64,000 nt of DNA from Lepidostoma basale (lineage: Eukaryota; Arthropoda; Insecta; Trichoptera; Lepidostomatidae). Both the position numbers and the translations under genes were made by a program. Shown here one piece after another: positions 28,780 through 39,260 of the stretch. The DNA is taken from positions 248,001-312,000 of the forward strand of contig JAHDVF020001563.1 in assembly GCA_022606425.2 (NCBI GenBank), given 5' to 3'. Each line of letters begins with the position of its first letter. Positions within the stretch are counted from its first letter, which is position 1. The notes beneath the pieces are model-generated. The model did not search any database. It was given only the letters and a program-made list of their open reading frames with translations, and had not been told where the DNA came from.

Positions 28780-28990
28780 AACACGAGCCTATTTGATTAA
28801 CGCGGCATTTAGAGGATAAACGCACCCGATTGGATCCGCGTAAATAATTTTGATTCCGTGTAAATATTTGCATAATGAATGGGAGCAGCCGCCGTGATCA
28901 CTCGCGTATGAGTAGTCCATTTGGCAGCTAATTTGATTCGCCCACACAGGTTGACGGGGAAAGCATACTACTCTACCACGGATGTATCGA
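28780..28990. other. Unique GC-richer islet, candidate conserved non-coding element
   Basis: Complex non-repeated sequence (GATTGGATCCGCGTAAATAA; TATTTGCATAATGAATGG, an octamer-like ATTTGCATAAT). A 72-codon minus frame has no known relative. Confidence 0.4.
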
Positions 28991-28994
28991 AAAG

Positions 28995-29620
28995 CACTTC
29001 CAAACATTACTTCTTCTTCTTTTTCGTCTTCTCCTTTTAGACTTTTATTATTTTCTTATTGTCAGGCAGGTCTCTCTTCAGAAGGTGCCACCCAGCTATT
29101 TCTCCATATTTTTGGTGGTTTTCCTGGGGAACAGAAACCAACGAAAATCTGATGCATCAGAACATGTGGGATTCTGGAAGGATCCATCCTCTACACGTGT
29201 GCATTCCAGTGTCTTCTGCATTATCTACCCCATCTGACAATATTTCCCACCTTGCAGATTTTGCGGATAGCCGTGTTCCTCACCCTATCTCAAAGAGCAA
29301 TCAAACTGCTGAACATGATGGCTTCAGAGATCGACGTCTTTCATATTCGTGAAAGTGCGTTTGGAAGACAAATACTCTTGACTTTGGAGAGTATCTTGTA
29401 TTATAATGCCGTGTGTATTCATATTCTAATTTCGAACCATCTCTCTTGCGTTCCTGGTATTATATATTTATTATGTGTTGTTTGTAATATCTTTTGAGAA
29501 AATATACTGATTTAATTTGATATGCGTCTTGCCTGCTATTGCCCTCAGCGTCCGTATCTGTACCACCCGCACCTTAGCTTTCGTTCTTTTGGTATCCCCT
29601 CTGTTTTCAATGCCATATAA
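28995..29620 (-). mobile_element. LINE C 3' fragment split by a jockey-type insertion
   Basis: Minus-strand codons: KAKVRVVQIRTLRAIAGKT (29520-29590), then, after the jockey piece, IRKICKVGNIVRW (about 29230-29285) and a decayed end with a CTTCTTCTTC (reversed GAAGAAG) tail near 28995. The order fits one LINE C copy interrupted at 29285-29522. Confidence 0.65.
29285..29522 (+). mobile_element. Jockey-type LINE 3' end
   Basis: Codons RAIKLLNMMASEIDVFHIRE and RQILLTLESILYYN match the copy at 44660-45285, then 3' UTR (GCGTTCCTGGTATTATATAT) and TTTTGAGAAAATATACTGAT with a TTTAATTTGAT tail. 5' truncated. Confidence 0.8.
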
Positions 29621-29831
29621 CAGAAAAAATACCAATATTCAATAATTCCGACACTAAATATATTATATTGAGACCATAAACATTTGTAAAGTTACAATAT
29701 ATAATTCAATGATTATGGTTATTATCATTTCATCTACGGGTTTATTGAAATTTTGATATGTTTCTTTTATATGTCTTGTTATTTGAACCGAATTACTGTA
29801 TATAACTTTTTACCTATTATTCTCACAACAT

Positions 29832-29978
29832 GTGATAGATAACTAATCTATCGCCATTTTATTGTCACGTGACTTATACACTTGACAAAAAACAGTGTGA
29901 CAATCACACTGCCAGCACCGGGAATCGAATCCGAGTGTAGCAGTCATAGCTTTTGCCACTCTGCCACGAAGGTCGTCC
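29832..29978 (-). mobile_element. tRNA-derived SINE
   Basis: Reverse of the SINE: CACTGCCAGCACCGGGAATC (B box region), GTGTGACAATCACAC linker and CTATCGCCATTTTATTGTCA. The tail is missing. A box region GCCACTCTGCCACGAAGG is diverged. Confidence 0.75.
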
Positions 29979-30064
29979 TGAGTAGTGAAATCTGTATTAC
30001 AAATTAAATAATCTATTATTATTAAGTAGGCGTCCAAGTGATAATTTTGCATTGGCAATTAAAA

Positions 30065-30310
30065 CTGGGCATTAATAAACCGTCACGAGCCGCCGGTGCG
30101 AGGGGGCGCATTGTTCCAGCAATCGGATTGGTCTCCCGCAGCCATTCCATTACGCCGCCCGCGGTTTCCTGCCGCACTGTTTATGAGATCAATATTTCTG
30201 CAGCAACATGAAATAATTGCCGGTCGCATTTTCCATTTCCCGCCGGAGCCGCGGTCACTCCATCCCTGCAACTGATAGGGAATCACTCCGGGGATAAATA
30301 TATTAGAGAG
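30065..30310. other. Unique GC-rich islet, candidate conserved non-coding element
   Basis: Non-repeated GC-rich block (GAGCCGCCGGTGCGAGGGGG; GCCGCCCGCGGTTTCC; GGAGCCGCGGTCACTCC). A 67-codon minus frame lacks known relatives. Confidence 0.45.
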
Positions 30311-31434
30311 ACAATTTCAAATCATACCAACCACTGTGGATTTGGGAGAGTTTTCATGCAGAGAAAACCATGGATATAGAATTTGTATTGACAAAATCAT
30401 GGAAGGATTAATTTACTAGTATGTGATTACAGTAAATCAATGTTGCATTATGTATATAGAATATATTTAATCAATTATTATCTATATATGAAATTTTTGT
30501 GGACTAGTAGACAGTTGTATTGAATTTTGAATTTTTTTTGCATTTGTTGTAAAAAAAATCTTTTTTAATACTCTAATTTGTTAGCACACTTAAAATTTCT
30601 GACACATTTAAAAAAAACATTATTCAATGAATCCGCAACACAAAGTTATGGCGAATAAAGAAGAGATTGAATATGAACTGCAATGAATAGTTTTTAGAAC
30701 CGTTATCTGCCTGCCAGTATTATATTAGGTTATACAGGTTTATTGGTTATTGAATACATTCATCCTAGGAGGTTGTAGGGTAGGTTATTTCCGATGAATT
30801 ATGTCATATAAGGCATTATGCAAAAGTGAGCCATTGTTGAGATAAAAAAACGAATTAAATTTTTTTTTTTAATTTATCGAGGTTAGGTTTTTAAAAAATT
30901 ATTTAAAAATAACCCTTGGTCATAATCAAACTTTTATATTTTTTATAAATAGTGAACATAACAGGCATTTTTTATCAATACAAAAACTAAAACTGTCTGT
31001 CCACATTAGGAGAAACCAGACTGGAATATCACACATTTTAATTATTTTTATTAACAAACTCCAAAAGAAAGGCGATTTAAAATAGAACACATTTAATTTT
31101 TTCCTGAATATTATTTTAATAACATCTTCATAGTTTAACCTTTCAAACGAAATATTTAAATTAAACATCGGCTTTAAGATTACAGAGAAATCAACATTTC
31201 ACTAGAAGTAAGTAGAAAATCGTCTTATTATACAAATCATAAAAACATTGAATTAAAGAACTTAATGTTACTTAAACAATCAATAAGAACAACTGATAAT
31301 ACACCCAAAGACACAATATTTTTCATAATTCGCCTTTTACCACTTTGTACAAATTCATAAAACTATGTCCAATAATCTACCTGTATAAATATAAAAAAAA
31401 GGTTTAATACTTTTAAAATCATCATTTAATTTGT
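30311..31434. other. AT-rich DNA with one H5/H10 tail remnant
   Basis: At 30605-30680 lies the tail shared by H5 and H10 (TTATTCAATGAATCCGCAAC; ACAAAGTTATGGCGAATAAA). The rest is AT-rich without supported gene. Confidence 0.5.
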
Positions 31435-31640
31435 TTCTTGAACTCCACATAAAATAATTAATACGAATGAAAACATGTGTTTTTTAGAAGTTTAATTGAA
31501 TTTTATGCGAATGACGTCTCGACTTGCGGGATGATCAAATGTTATTTGGTAATGTCTTAGCAAAGCGAAACGTGACATTCCTATTAAAAGTAAATAACAT
31601 TTCTAGAAAACATAAGTTTTTTATTTCGTATTTATTATTT
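31435..31640. repeat. H1 palindrome, copy d (degenerate)
   Basis: Arms TTAATACGAATGAAAAC and the mirrored end (TAGAAAACATAAGTTTTT). The right arm has TTGGTAA, a GTCTTAGCAAAGC stem II region, GAAAC, GU, GAC. Triplet and box 1 are both altered. Confidence 0.65.
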
Positions 31641-31735
31641 AAAATTACCCTCTATGTTCGCCATTATTTGTGTTGTAGATGTTTTATTTGTTTTTTCTTT
31701 TTTATATACTTTGTATATACAACACTATTAAAATA

Positions 31736-31780
31736 ACATATCACACATGTTTCGGACAACCAGTCCTTCTTCAGTGATAT
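31736..31780 (-). ncRNA. Hammerhead ribozyme motif, H5d left arm
   Basis: Minus strand: box 1 CUGAAGA (31768-31774), extra A, perfect stem II GGAC/GUCC with loop UGGUU, GAAAC (31749-31753), AU, then GUG in place of GUC (31744-31746), stem I AUAUCA/UGAUAU. A single base change at the cleavage site should inactivate an otherwise perfect core. Confidence 0.75.
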
Positions 31781-31797
31781 ATTTTATAATATTTTAA

Positions 31798-33202
31798 CTA
31801 ACTAACTAACTAACCATCACGCCGTCTCGCCGAAGGGGTAGGCAGAAAGAATGGACTGCCACACTTTTCTTTCCTGACATATTTCTCTCGCTTCCTCGAC
31901 ATTCATACATCATGTCATGCACGCGCGTCGATTTCTCTGACTCCTCACATGGCCGACATTCAATATTTGATTTATTTGATCGTGCCACGTTTTCCTCGGT
32001 CTTCCTCTATTTCTGGTTCCATTTACATCATTAACATATAATTTTTTTTTTTTTTTTTTTTTTTACTGGTTCTGATTTAAAAAAAATGGTTTGATTCATG
32101 TGGTGCTCCTGTCAATTTGGATATATTTCTTGTATAAGTGAATTGTTTTGGTCAATTTGATTGTTGCCGCACTTTGTGATAGTTATTTGTGACACGAAAT
32201 ACGTTTTCACTCTTCTGATGTTAAAATAATACAAGTTTTTTCGTTTATAAAAATAAATTTGACAGGTGTAAAAATAAATTTTTCATTTGTTCCAAAGACA
32301 ATTTGAATAAATTCTTCAATCAAATTTTCAAGTTTTTGCTGGTGTTGGATTGTTTTAGTGCCTAATTAAAATGAAAACAGTGGAATAAAAAATTAAATAA
32401 ACACAAATATCCGGATCGTCCAGCTGACGACAAGTGCACCATCTAAAAGAACATTATGTGTTAAATTATTTTTATGTGTTATTTTATTTTATATCATTGT
32501 ATTTTGTATAATTTGTTTTAGATTTATTATGTAGACGTTGAATGATTGAAGTGTGCGCGAGAGATGCCTATTGGTGGCGATGAGGTTCGCAACCCATCAC
32601 ACCGCGTCTCTCGCGTTGGCGAAAAGAGAAGAATGGAGTGCAGCATCGATTAAAGTGTTGCAGTCCATTCTTTCTGTCTACCCTTTCGGGGAAACGGCGT
32701 GATGGTTAGTTAGTTAGTTACATATAATTTTTTTACCATTCTTTCTTCATTCATTCTTTCAATATGTCCAAACCATCTTAATGATCCTTTCATTATTTTG
32801 TTCATGACACCATCATTTACACCGCATTCACTTCTTATATTTTCATTCGGCACTCTATCATACACAGAGTATCCACACATTCTTCTAAGAGATCTCATTT
32901 CAACTGCATTTATTCTACTTTCATCCTTCTTTTGCCAGTTCCATGCTTCGCTTCCATACATAAGGGTCGGTAGAAGAACACCATTGTGCACTGCCATTCT
33001 AGCTTTTTTGGATAGGTTTTTGTTTGCGATGACAACTTTAAGTGCACCATTCACTTTGTTGCCTGCCCCAACCCTTCTTTCAATATCCCTCTCCACTCGC
33101 CCATCTCTTGCAAACATACTACCTAAATACACGAACTCAACTACTTGCTCCAAATTTTCACCATTCACGCTTATGTTGCAAACATTCACGCTAATGTTGC
33201 AG
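31798..33202 (-). mobile_element. LINE A copy (about 735 bases) hosting a nested insertion
   Basis: Longest LINE A copy here. Minus-strand codons in order: VEFVYLGSMFARDG, VERDIERRVGAGNKVNGALK, LLPTLMYGSEAWNW, SRINAVEMRSLRRMCGYSVY, GSLRWFGHIERMN, then RPRKTWHDQ after the nested element, ending in the hairpin and reversed (TTAG)n tail at 31798-31815. The frame over 32710-33200 is open. A 671-base element is inserted at 32049-32719. 17-bp target duplication. Confidence 0.9.
32049..32719 (+). mobile_element. SINE-like or non-autonomous element sharing the LINE A 3' end
   Basis: 671 bases bounded by ACATATAATTTTTTT at 32034-32048 and 32720-32734 (15-bp target duplication). It starts with a T run, has no ORF, then carries a block found again at 53828 (GCAACCCATCACACCGCGTC; GAAAAGAGAAG) and the last 75 bases of LINE A (hairpin CCCTTTCGGGGAAACGGCG and GTTAGTTAGTTAG tail). 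The shared terminus suggests mobilisation by the LINE A machinery. Confidence 0.8.
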
Positions 33203-33238
33203 ATTTTATAATATTTTAAATATGTATATTTATAATAT

Positions 33239-33282
33239 GTATCACTGAAGATGTACTGATCGTTCGAAACATGTCTGATATG
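33239..33282 (+). ncRNA. Hammerhead ribozyme motif, H5d right arm
   Basis: Box 1 CUGAAGA (33245-33251), extra U, a weakened stem II (3 of 4 pairs over 33253-33265), GAAAC (33266-33270), AU, GUC (33273-33275), stem I with six consecutive pairs (33239-33244 with 33276-33281). All invariant core bases and the cleavable GUC are present: the best H5 core. Confidence 0.75.
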
Positions 33283-33594
33283 TAATTGCAATAGTGTTGT
33301 ATATACAAAGCATATATAAAAAAGATAAAGGCAAATAAAATTATCTATTAAAAGTTCTTAAACAATACTTCCATTACCTGACATTAGTATGAAACATTAA
33401 TATGTTAACAGCGTCTATCGATATTTTCTTCAATAAAGTGAAATTAAGTTTTCAAGAATAATAGCGTACCGCCACAACTTCTCTTCGTTTTATTTTTTAT
33501 TGTGATCCCGATTTTATAAAAAAATATTGTTTCAAAAGAAAACTTCCTATAAAGATAAATTTATGTGTTTGCAAATAGATTCATAAAAATATCT

Positions 33595-33815
33595 TCAAAT
33601 GTCCTTTTTATTTCCGAAACCATCTGCTCCCCGATTAGTGGGGCCTATGGAATCACTTCCCGACTTTGACAAGTGTTGGTTAGTGTTGGTAGTTAGGGCA
33701 CTTTTTTATTTTTACTGTTGTTGTTTCTTTTTACGGCCACTTTTAGATGTCAATGGCGTATTTTATGGGCCGGGGTCCTTGGGAATGAAACGCCTTTCAA
33801 TCAATTACGGGTAAT
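33595..33815. other. Unique GC-richer islet
   Basis: Complex non-repeated sequence (CGATTAGTGGGGCCTATGG; TTTTATGGGCCGGGGTCC) with a 71-codon frame lacking known relatives. Candidate conserved non-coding DNA. Confidence 0.4.
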
Positions 33816-33919
33816 TGGAATATTTCTTTTGGACGCTTTACTGTTTATTGCTGTTTTAAAAATTACACACTTCTTCTTCTTCTTTTGATAATGACAAGCT
33901 AGTTTATAAGTCTATCTCT

Positions 33920-34155
33920 CTCTGGTTTCAATCCTGGGATTGGTTTGCAGCAATTTTCGTCTATTCTTCTCTTCCATTCTTCCCTGTCTTGTGCGGCTCT
34001 TTGAAATCTGCTTATGATGAGTAGCGCACGTCCACCAACAGGTCTTCCAGGTATTCTCGGCGTGGGCGTCCCCTAGAGTTGGTCTCAAGAGGCCTTCTTG
34101 TCGTATTACATGGCCGATCCATCTTGCACGCCTTTCGGACAAGGTTCTGAGCAGT
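33920..34155 (-). mobile_element. LINE E 3' fragment
   Basis: Minus strand: RRARWIGHVIRQEGLL, an internal deletion, ENTWKTCWWTCATHH in a shifted frame and an ending equivalent to EEITANQSQD. The 3' end GTTTCAATCCTGGGATTGG matches 18703 and 38645. Confidence 0.8.
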
Positions 34156-34890
34156 TTATAAGTGTATTTCCCTAAAAAATAAAAAATCTCCCGGATATCT
34201 TTAAAATGTGTAGTTTCTCACATATTTCTCTTGTGGTGAAAGATTCAGCCGAATTTCTATTTTTTCCATATCATTTCAAATGTCGACGTATTTTGTGAAA
34301 GTGTGGCTCACCTGAGGGAAACACTATATTTATTCAAATTTTCAAATGATTTTTTTATCTTCATTTGTCCTGAATATAAATTGTTTTTTGCCTCTTTTCC
34401 TTAATTTAAATATGTTATAAATATGTTTTATGTGCATCTTTAGTATATTAGAAATAATGCACGCACTATTTAGCTATTGATATGTATATAAATAAAATAA
34501 AATTAAATAAAAAATACGTATAAGAGGCCCACCACACACCGGAACTGTAATATAATGAAGCGGCGCCCATTTTCACTCTTACATTGTTTAGGTTCATCAC
34601 CTATCCATGCGAGACTGGCTTTAACTTATGTATATTTAATAATGGAGAAAAGTAAAGGGATCACACACCACACTAATTCTAATTACGCTTAAAAACTCTT
34701 ATATGTGATATTGCTCACTATGCAAAGATAAAATTCGTAACATATGGAAGATGGAGACTGCAACGATCTCTGATGCATAGTGTATTTCAGAGTTGCACCA
34801 GGAGCCATTCTTGTCCAGTATGACTAATCAAGTCCATTCTTCTCATAGTGGTGGTAGTCATCTACAATTCCATCCCATACAATTCAGAGG
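34156..34890. other. Unannotated sequence with a GC-richer patch
   Basis: Patch 34520-34625 (GAGGCCCACCACACACCGG; GAAGCGGCGCCC) is non-repeated. The rest is AT-rich or of ordinary composition without supported feature. Confidence 0.4.
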
Positions 34891-34894
34891 TATA

Positions 34895-35095
34895 GTAAAG
34901 AGGAGGAAGACTAAGGAAACATGACTAAATTTATCAAATTTTAAAGGTCAGCTATGTAAGAAGTCTGAAGAATCGACGTGCGTGTATGACTCGCTGAATG
35001 AATGTGGAGGAATTTTAAGATATGTATCAGGGTTTTGTAGTGTTACAGTCCGTTCTCTCTCCCTAATCCTCGATAGAAAATGCGTAATAGTTGGT
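34895..35095 (+). mobile_element. LINE A2 3' fragment
   Basis: GAGGAGGAAGACTAAGGAAA, TTTTAAAGGTCAGCTATGTA, GAATCGACGTGCGTGTATGA, matching the copy at 16245. The terminal hairpin has decayed (CTAATCCTCGATAG). Confidence 0.7.
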
Positions 35096-35499
35096 TTTTG
35101 AATGTTGTTCAATCCAAATGTAATCTTCTTATACCAGTATATAATAAATCCATACTTATTTCATTTTTTACACTTTCCATAAAAAACATTTTCTTTTGTT
35201 TCAACTCATGCTCTATAAAAAATGTATGAGAAAATTCGATTCAAGATATAAGAAACATTAACATAATGGTAAGAGTGGATTTCTCTATCAAACTTCGTTC
35301 TGAAAACTTTTCCAATTTCCGTACTCTTATCAGATTTGTAATATCAAAAGTTTACACTGCCTTCGATAACTGTTTTTAAATCAAAACATCAAGTGTATTC
35401 CTATAATAATGGTTATAAAATACGCCTTATTATAGTTATGTGAACATGGATATGTTTGTTGGAACTCTGTATCAAATAATGAATCTATTATAATTTACT

Positions 35500-35612
35500 T
35501 ACTTAAACAGCCGTTGTCGTCCACCGCTGGACATAGGCCTCTCCTATACTTCTACACGTATTCCTGTATTGTGTCTTCCGCTACCAATCGCCAGCAATTA
35601 TTTGAATGTCAT
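35500..35612 (-). mobile_element. LINE G 3' fragment
   Basis: CGTCCACCGCTGGACATAGG is the reversed LINE G 3' end, followed by a short decayed coding region (CCAATCGCCAGCAATT). Confidence 0.65.
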
Positions 35613-35699
35613 AACTAAGCTAAAATGATCAATTTACTTAGGTTTAAAATATTACACTCAATATTATGTTCAATTATTGAAATCTATGTCATTAACACT

Positions 35700-35905
35700 G
35701 TAAAATTCCATAGTAATACACTTAGGAAATTGAAAATACCTTTGTTATTATCCACAAAATATTTTAAAAAACATGACATGTTTCGGAGTATATATTTAAA
35801 TATATATTTACACATGAAGATGGAGGTATCCTCCGAAACGGGTCGTGTTTTTTTAATATTTTGTGGATAATAAACAAAGTTATTTTTAATTTCCTAAGTG
35901 TAATA
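35700..35905. repeat. H9 palindrome
   Basis: Arms TACACTTAGGAAATTGAAAA and the mirrored TTTTTAATTTCCTAAGTGTA, with ATCCACAAAATATTTTAAAA facing TTAATATTTTGTGGATAA inside. The right arm bears a plus-strand hammerhead; the left arm keeps GAC-AU-GTTTC-GGAG but lacks its own box 1. Confidence 0.85.
35811..35848 (+). ncRNA. Hammerhead ribozyme motif, H9
   Basis: Box 1 AUGAAGA (35814-35820; C3 is A), extra U, perfect 5-bp stem II GGAGG/CCUCC with loop UAU, GAAAC (35835-35839), GG, GUC (35842-35844), stem I ACAC/GUGU. Only C3 departs from the core. Confidence 0.6.
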
Positions 35906-35924
35906 TTAGATTATCATAAAATTT

Positions 35925-36054
35925 TCCTCTTTGCCCTCAATTGGCTTACAGATATCCCTTGCCATTCCTCTCCATTCTCCAGGACTTCCTAGTCTCCAAC
36001 AGTCATATTCGATACAGTCACTCCATCAATGTCATGGTCTGCCTTTGGTGTTCT
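35925..36054 (-). other. Possible decayed LINE piece
   Basis: TTGCCATTCCTCTCCATTCT and CTTCCTAGTCTCCAACAG resemble antisense LINE C-terminal codons but no motif is readable. Weak. Confidence 0.25.
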
Positions 36055-36145
36055 ATTATCTGGCACTTTGTGGTCATCATCTGGTGTTACAAATAACGTT
36101 GTTTATAACACCCGATGATGCCAACATAGATGTCACAATAATATT
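36055..36145. repeat. H2 palindrome, copy d (degenerate)
   Basis: Left: CATCATCTGGTGTTACAAAT; right: TATAACACCCGATGATGCC, box 1 CCGATGA. Both arms are cut within stem II, so no ribozyme remains. Confidence 0.65.
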
Positions 36146-36189
36146 GATAAATTTTAGATTGTATAATGACTATGTTTCAAAATGAAAAC

Positions 36190-36455
36190 TTAACTAACTA
36201 ACCATCACGCCGTATCCCCGAAGGTGTAGGCAGAAATAATGGACTGTAGAACTTATCTCTCGATTCCTCATCATTCATACATCGTGTCATGCACGCGCGT
36301 CAATTTTTCTGACTCTTCAGGTGGCCGACATTCAATATTTGATTTATTTGATCGTGTCACGTTTTCCTCGGTCTTCCGCTTTTTCTAGATTCATTTACAT
36401 CGTTAACATATATTTTTTTTACCATTCTTTCTTTCCATGTGTCCAAACCATCTTA
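36190..36455 (-). mobile_element. LINE A 3' fragment
   Basis: Reversed tail TTAACTAACTAACCATCACG, hairpin region TCCCCGAAGGTGTAGG, and coding block to CTTTCCATGTGTCCAAACCA. 5' truncated. Confidence 0.85.
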
Positions 36456-36639
36456 ATGATATAAATATAAATTCAATTTACATCATGTAACTATTAAGAT
36501 ATTCTCTTGCAAACATTTTTTCTACTTTTCGTTTGTTTTTTTTTTTCATAATCGGCTCTTCTATCCAAATATTTTTGTTCTGGCTCATCTCATCTCCGGC
36601 AAATATTAGTTTGTAAAAAAAATTGTGTTTTTAACCCGT

Positions 36640-37040
36640 TAAGGTTCCATGAGAATGCGATTTGGCGTGTTGTCTACATATGACGTTCAATAAGAACCAT
36701 CACCCCTGGTGTATGCGCTTATAACCGGCTAGAAAGAGTTAGTGTTATTTTTTAGCTATTACAATATACCCCCTCATAATTCCTTCCACTGAAAAGATAA
36801 TTAAGTTATTACGAATAACAGCAAGGAGCAGTATCCATGACGGCACGCAAATTCTGCCATACTAAACGGTGTGGCAATTTGTAAAATTGCAATAATTCCC
36901 GTCACACAATCAGGCGCCATCTTACGATTATCATTTGTAACGTAATTTTAACGATGAAATCACTACTGAGTACTGGCGAATGCATCAACAACAAAAGGGG
37001 TAAACCTTTTCATACATTAAACTTAAATTTTCTACTACTG
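36640..37040. other. Unique islet, candidate conserved non-coding element
   Basis: Non-repeated sequence of normal complexity (CATCACCCCTGGTGTATGCG; GTCACACAATCAGGCGCCAT). No coding evidence. Confidence 0.35.
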
Positions 37041-37119
37041 CAGTATGTTACGTGTTTGGGTTAATTATAAGAACAACGTTGTATTTTAATTAGGGCTCGG
37101 ATTTATATGTGCTAAAAAA

Positions 37120-37352
37120 AAAATTAATATTTAATACGAATGTAAGATCAGTTTTCTAGAAGTTTTATTATATTTTATGGAAATGACATGTTTCGCCCTT
37201 ATAAGGCGAAACGCTAAAACATTTAATAATGCCTTAGAAGGGCGAAACATGTCATTCCCATAAAATATAATAAAACTTCTAGAAAACTGACGTTTTCATT
37301 CGTATGAATTATTTTATATGGAGTTTTACATCATTGTTCAAGAAACAATAAA
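37120..37352. repeat. H1 palindrome, copy e
   Basis: Left arm from TTAATACGAATG, right arm to CATTCGTATGAATT, plus the complete one-sided tail (GAGTTTTACATCATTGTTC; AAGAAACAATAAAT). The left ribozyme is truncated to GACATGTTTCGCCC; the right one is complete in layout. Confidence 0.9.
37219..37260 (+). ncRNA. Hammerhead-like motif, H1e right arm
   Basis: Box 1 UUAAUAA (37223-37229; G5 is A), extra U, stem II GCC/GGC with UUAGAAG between, GAAAC (37244-37248), AU, GUC (37251-37253). The G5 change would abolish catalysis, but the family layout is clear. Confidence 0.5.
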
Positions 37353-37359
37353 TAGTTTT

Positions 37360-38395
37360 AAAATATTATTTTCGTATATCTAAAATATTATTTTATATTC
37401 TCTAACGTCATATTTTCTGTTTACTGCAAAAAATGTCTTATGTTACAAACATACAAACTATTAATTGTAGTGTTTAATTATATTTTTACTATATTTTCCG
37501 GGGTAGGACTCAGTTGATCTTTTGAAAGATTTTTCTAGATGGTAGAACGACCTCTTGACGTCAATCGAAACGATAAGTAAGAATTTGTTGATTGTGCAAT
37601 CAATGATGGCGTCGTCCACATGTTTCCCCTGAAGGCTAGATGATATTTTTTAATTTTCTTAGTCGTGATTTCGGCGCAACACATGTTCCAGATTTTTTCT
37701 GACAAGGTTTACCTTTTCCCCTGGCCATGTCAACGATTGTTTTTTTGTAGTTGCTGAACTTTTTTTCAAAACCAAAGTCAAGACGTGACGCACATATACA
37801 CACAGTCACACACGTTTATTGTTTACTTTTTGCTTGTCAATTGTATCGTTATTGAAAGAGAGACTAAATAAATTATGGGAAAAAATAAAAATATGCCACT
37901 TAATTGCTCTCATCCCAAAAATCCTTAAATATTCGCTAAACCCCGAATTTTTATATTCTCTAATAACAAAGGCTAAAGGGGGTGTATTGATCTCTAAACA
38001 CAAAAAAACGGGTTATTTTTTAAATCTTAGCACAGGATTAAAAAAAATATGCTGCTAATGCCAATTTTGAGCCCTGATTATAATACATATGATAATATTT
38101 GTTTTATTTTAGAATTGTGTACCTGTAAGGTGCATACCCCACTCCCATCAGTCCACTTCTGTTGTGGTTTTTGGTATTTTCAAACCCATATAAATTATGG
38201 GCCTTTTCAGACTTTAAATAGTACGGCCGTACTTTGTCAAATGTCCTAAAATAATAAAAAAATTAACATTACTTTGAAGTATTCACTGTAAATAAAGTAT
38301 TCATCTGATTGTTATGTAAATAAAGTATTCAACTGATTGTTCATTACATTACATATGGTATTTATTTAAATTATTCAACTGAAATCTCTTGATGG
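37360..38395. other. AT-rich and mixed DNA, nothing supported
   Basis: A non-repeated patch of ordinary composition at 37500-37740 may be conserved non-coding DNA. Frames at 37806-38250 lack domains and overlap on both strands. Confidence 0.4.
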
Positions 38396-38399
38396 AAGT

Positions 38400-38512
38400 T
38401 CATTTTAAATAATAATTAAATAAAACGAAGTTTTTTATAACTACTTCCACATTTTGTGAAAGTGAAATGTGGAATTACTAGTAGTTATAAAAAACATCGT
38501 TTTATTAAATTA
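38400..38512. repeat. Simple palindrome without hammerhead core
   Basis: Arms AATAAAACGAAGTTTTTTAT and the mirrored ATAAAAAACATCGTTTTATT around TTTTGTGAAAG. Size and arm style match the hammerhead repeats, but no box 1 is present. A similar arm (TTTTTTATTAACTACTTCCA) occurs at 58090. Confidence 0.75.
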
Positions 38513-38644
38513 TTATTTATATGATATTATACTTGCAATGTATTATTAGTTGAGTTCCCTTCTACCATATTTTACTAAACGAGTTTTCAATAAAATATAA
38601 ACAATTTTTTATTAATATCAATAACTTTGTTTATCTCTGTACTT

Positions 38645-38745
38645 CTTCTTCCCTGGTTTCAATCCTGGGGATTGGTTTGCAGCAAAGATTGCATCTCTTT
38701 CTCAACTCCATTCGATCCTCCGCAGTCCTTTTCAGTTTCCCACAT
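38645..38745 (-). mobile_element. LINE E 3' end
   Basis: GTTTCAATCCTGGGGATTGG and the following decayed codons match the LINE E 3' end at 18703. Confidence 0.65.
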
Positions 38746-38929
38746 TTTATTATAAAGATTTATTTTCTACGGTAAACCCTATCAAAATAAGTTGCCCTGT
38801 TTGAGCTTCTAAAACAAACTTATAGGTTTAGACACATTTGTAAAAAAAATCAATATAAGAGAGGCAGGGGTCTACATAAAACAAGAAAAAATCGTCAAGG
38901 TGTCTAAGCGACAATAATGTTTGGGAACC
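38746..38929. other. Unannotated sequence
   Basis: TAAGAGAGGCAGGGGTCTAC and GGGAACCCATGCTGTAGACC stand out in AT-rich DNA, but no element can be named. Confidence 0.3.
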
Positions 38930-39010
38930 CATGCTGTAGACCTATGTGGTCTGTTCTCTAGAGGGTTGCTCCTGCTTTGAGGTGAATTCCCAGCTGTCCT
39001 TCCATCATGT
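38930..39010 (-). mobile_element. LINE C 3' end
   Basis: The minus strand encodes GWKDSWEFTSKQEQPSREQT-like residues, matching KRWNDSWETISQEEQHSGEQ at 40125-40270. Short fragment. Confidence 0.55.
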
Positions 39011-39049
39011 TCTCATCAATATTAAATAATTGGTTATTAATAAATATAT

Positions 39050-39260
39050 AAAAAGGGCGAGTGTACTCTGATCCTAGGCTCCGCTGCCAGAGTCTTGCCA
39101 GGAAGGTAAGCCCGTCACGTGACGGAGCGTGACTGTAATTGATTCCCATTGCAAGCAGCTCTGCACGCGCTAGACAGGTACCCCACTATCAAAACAACAA
39201 ACGTCTACAGGGGATTACGGCGGGAGGGGGTGGATTTGTTCGATTTCTGATTGCAGAATG
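39050..39260. other. Unique GC-richer islet
   Basis: Non-repeated (TAAGCCCGTCACGTGACGGA, containing the CACGTG E-box palindrome; GATTACGGCGGGAGGGGG). Candidate regulatory DNA. Confidence 0.4.

Larger units (their letters stand above)
31660..33355. repeat. H5 palindrome, copy d, split by a LINE A insertion
   Basis: Left arm (TTTATATACTTTGTATATAC, minus-strand hammerhead 31736-31780) and right arm (plus-strand hammerhead 33239-33282, then GTGTTGTATATACAAAGCAT) were once about 50 bases apart. A LINE A copy separates them, with ATTTTATAATATTTTAA duplicated at 31781-31797 and 33203-33219. Taking the insert out restores a two-ribozyme palindrome. Confidence 0.9.

Noticed and set aside
32798..33211. 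137-codon plus-strand open frame
   Set aside because: Antisense of LINE A; the minus strand encodes the conserved YGSEAWNW and SLRRMCG motifs.
39050..39149. 63-codon minus frame over 38958-39149 as a gene
   Set aside because: It joins the LINE C end to unrelated islet sequence and has no domain of its own.
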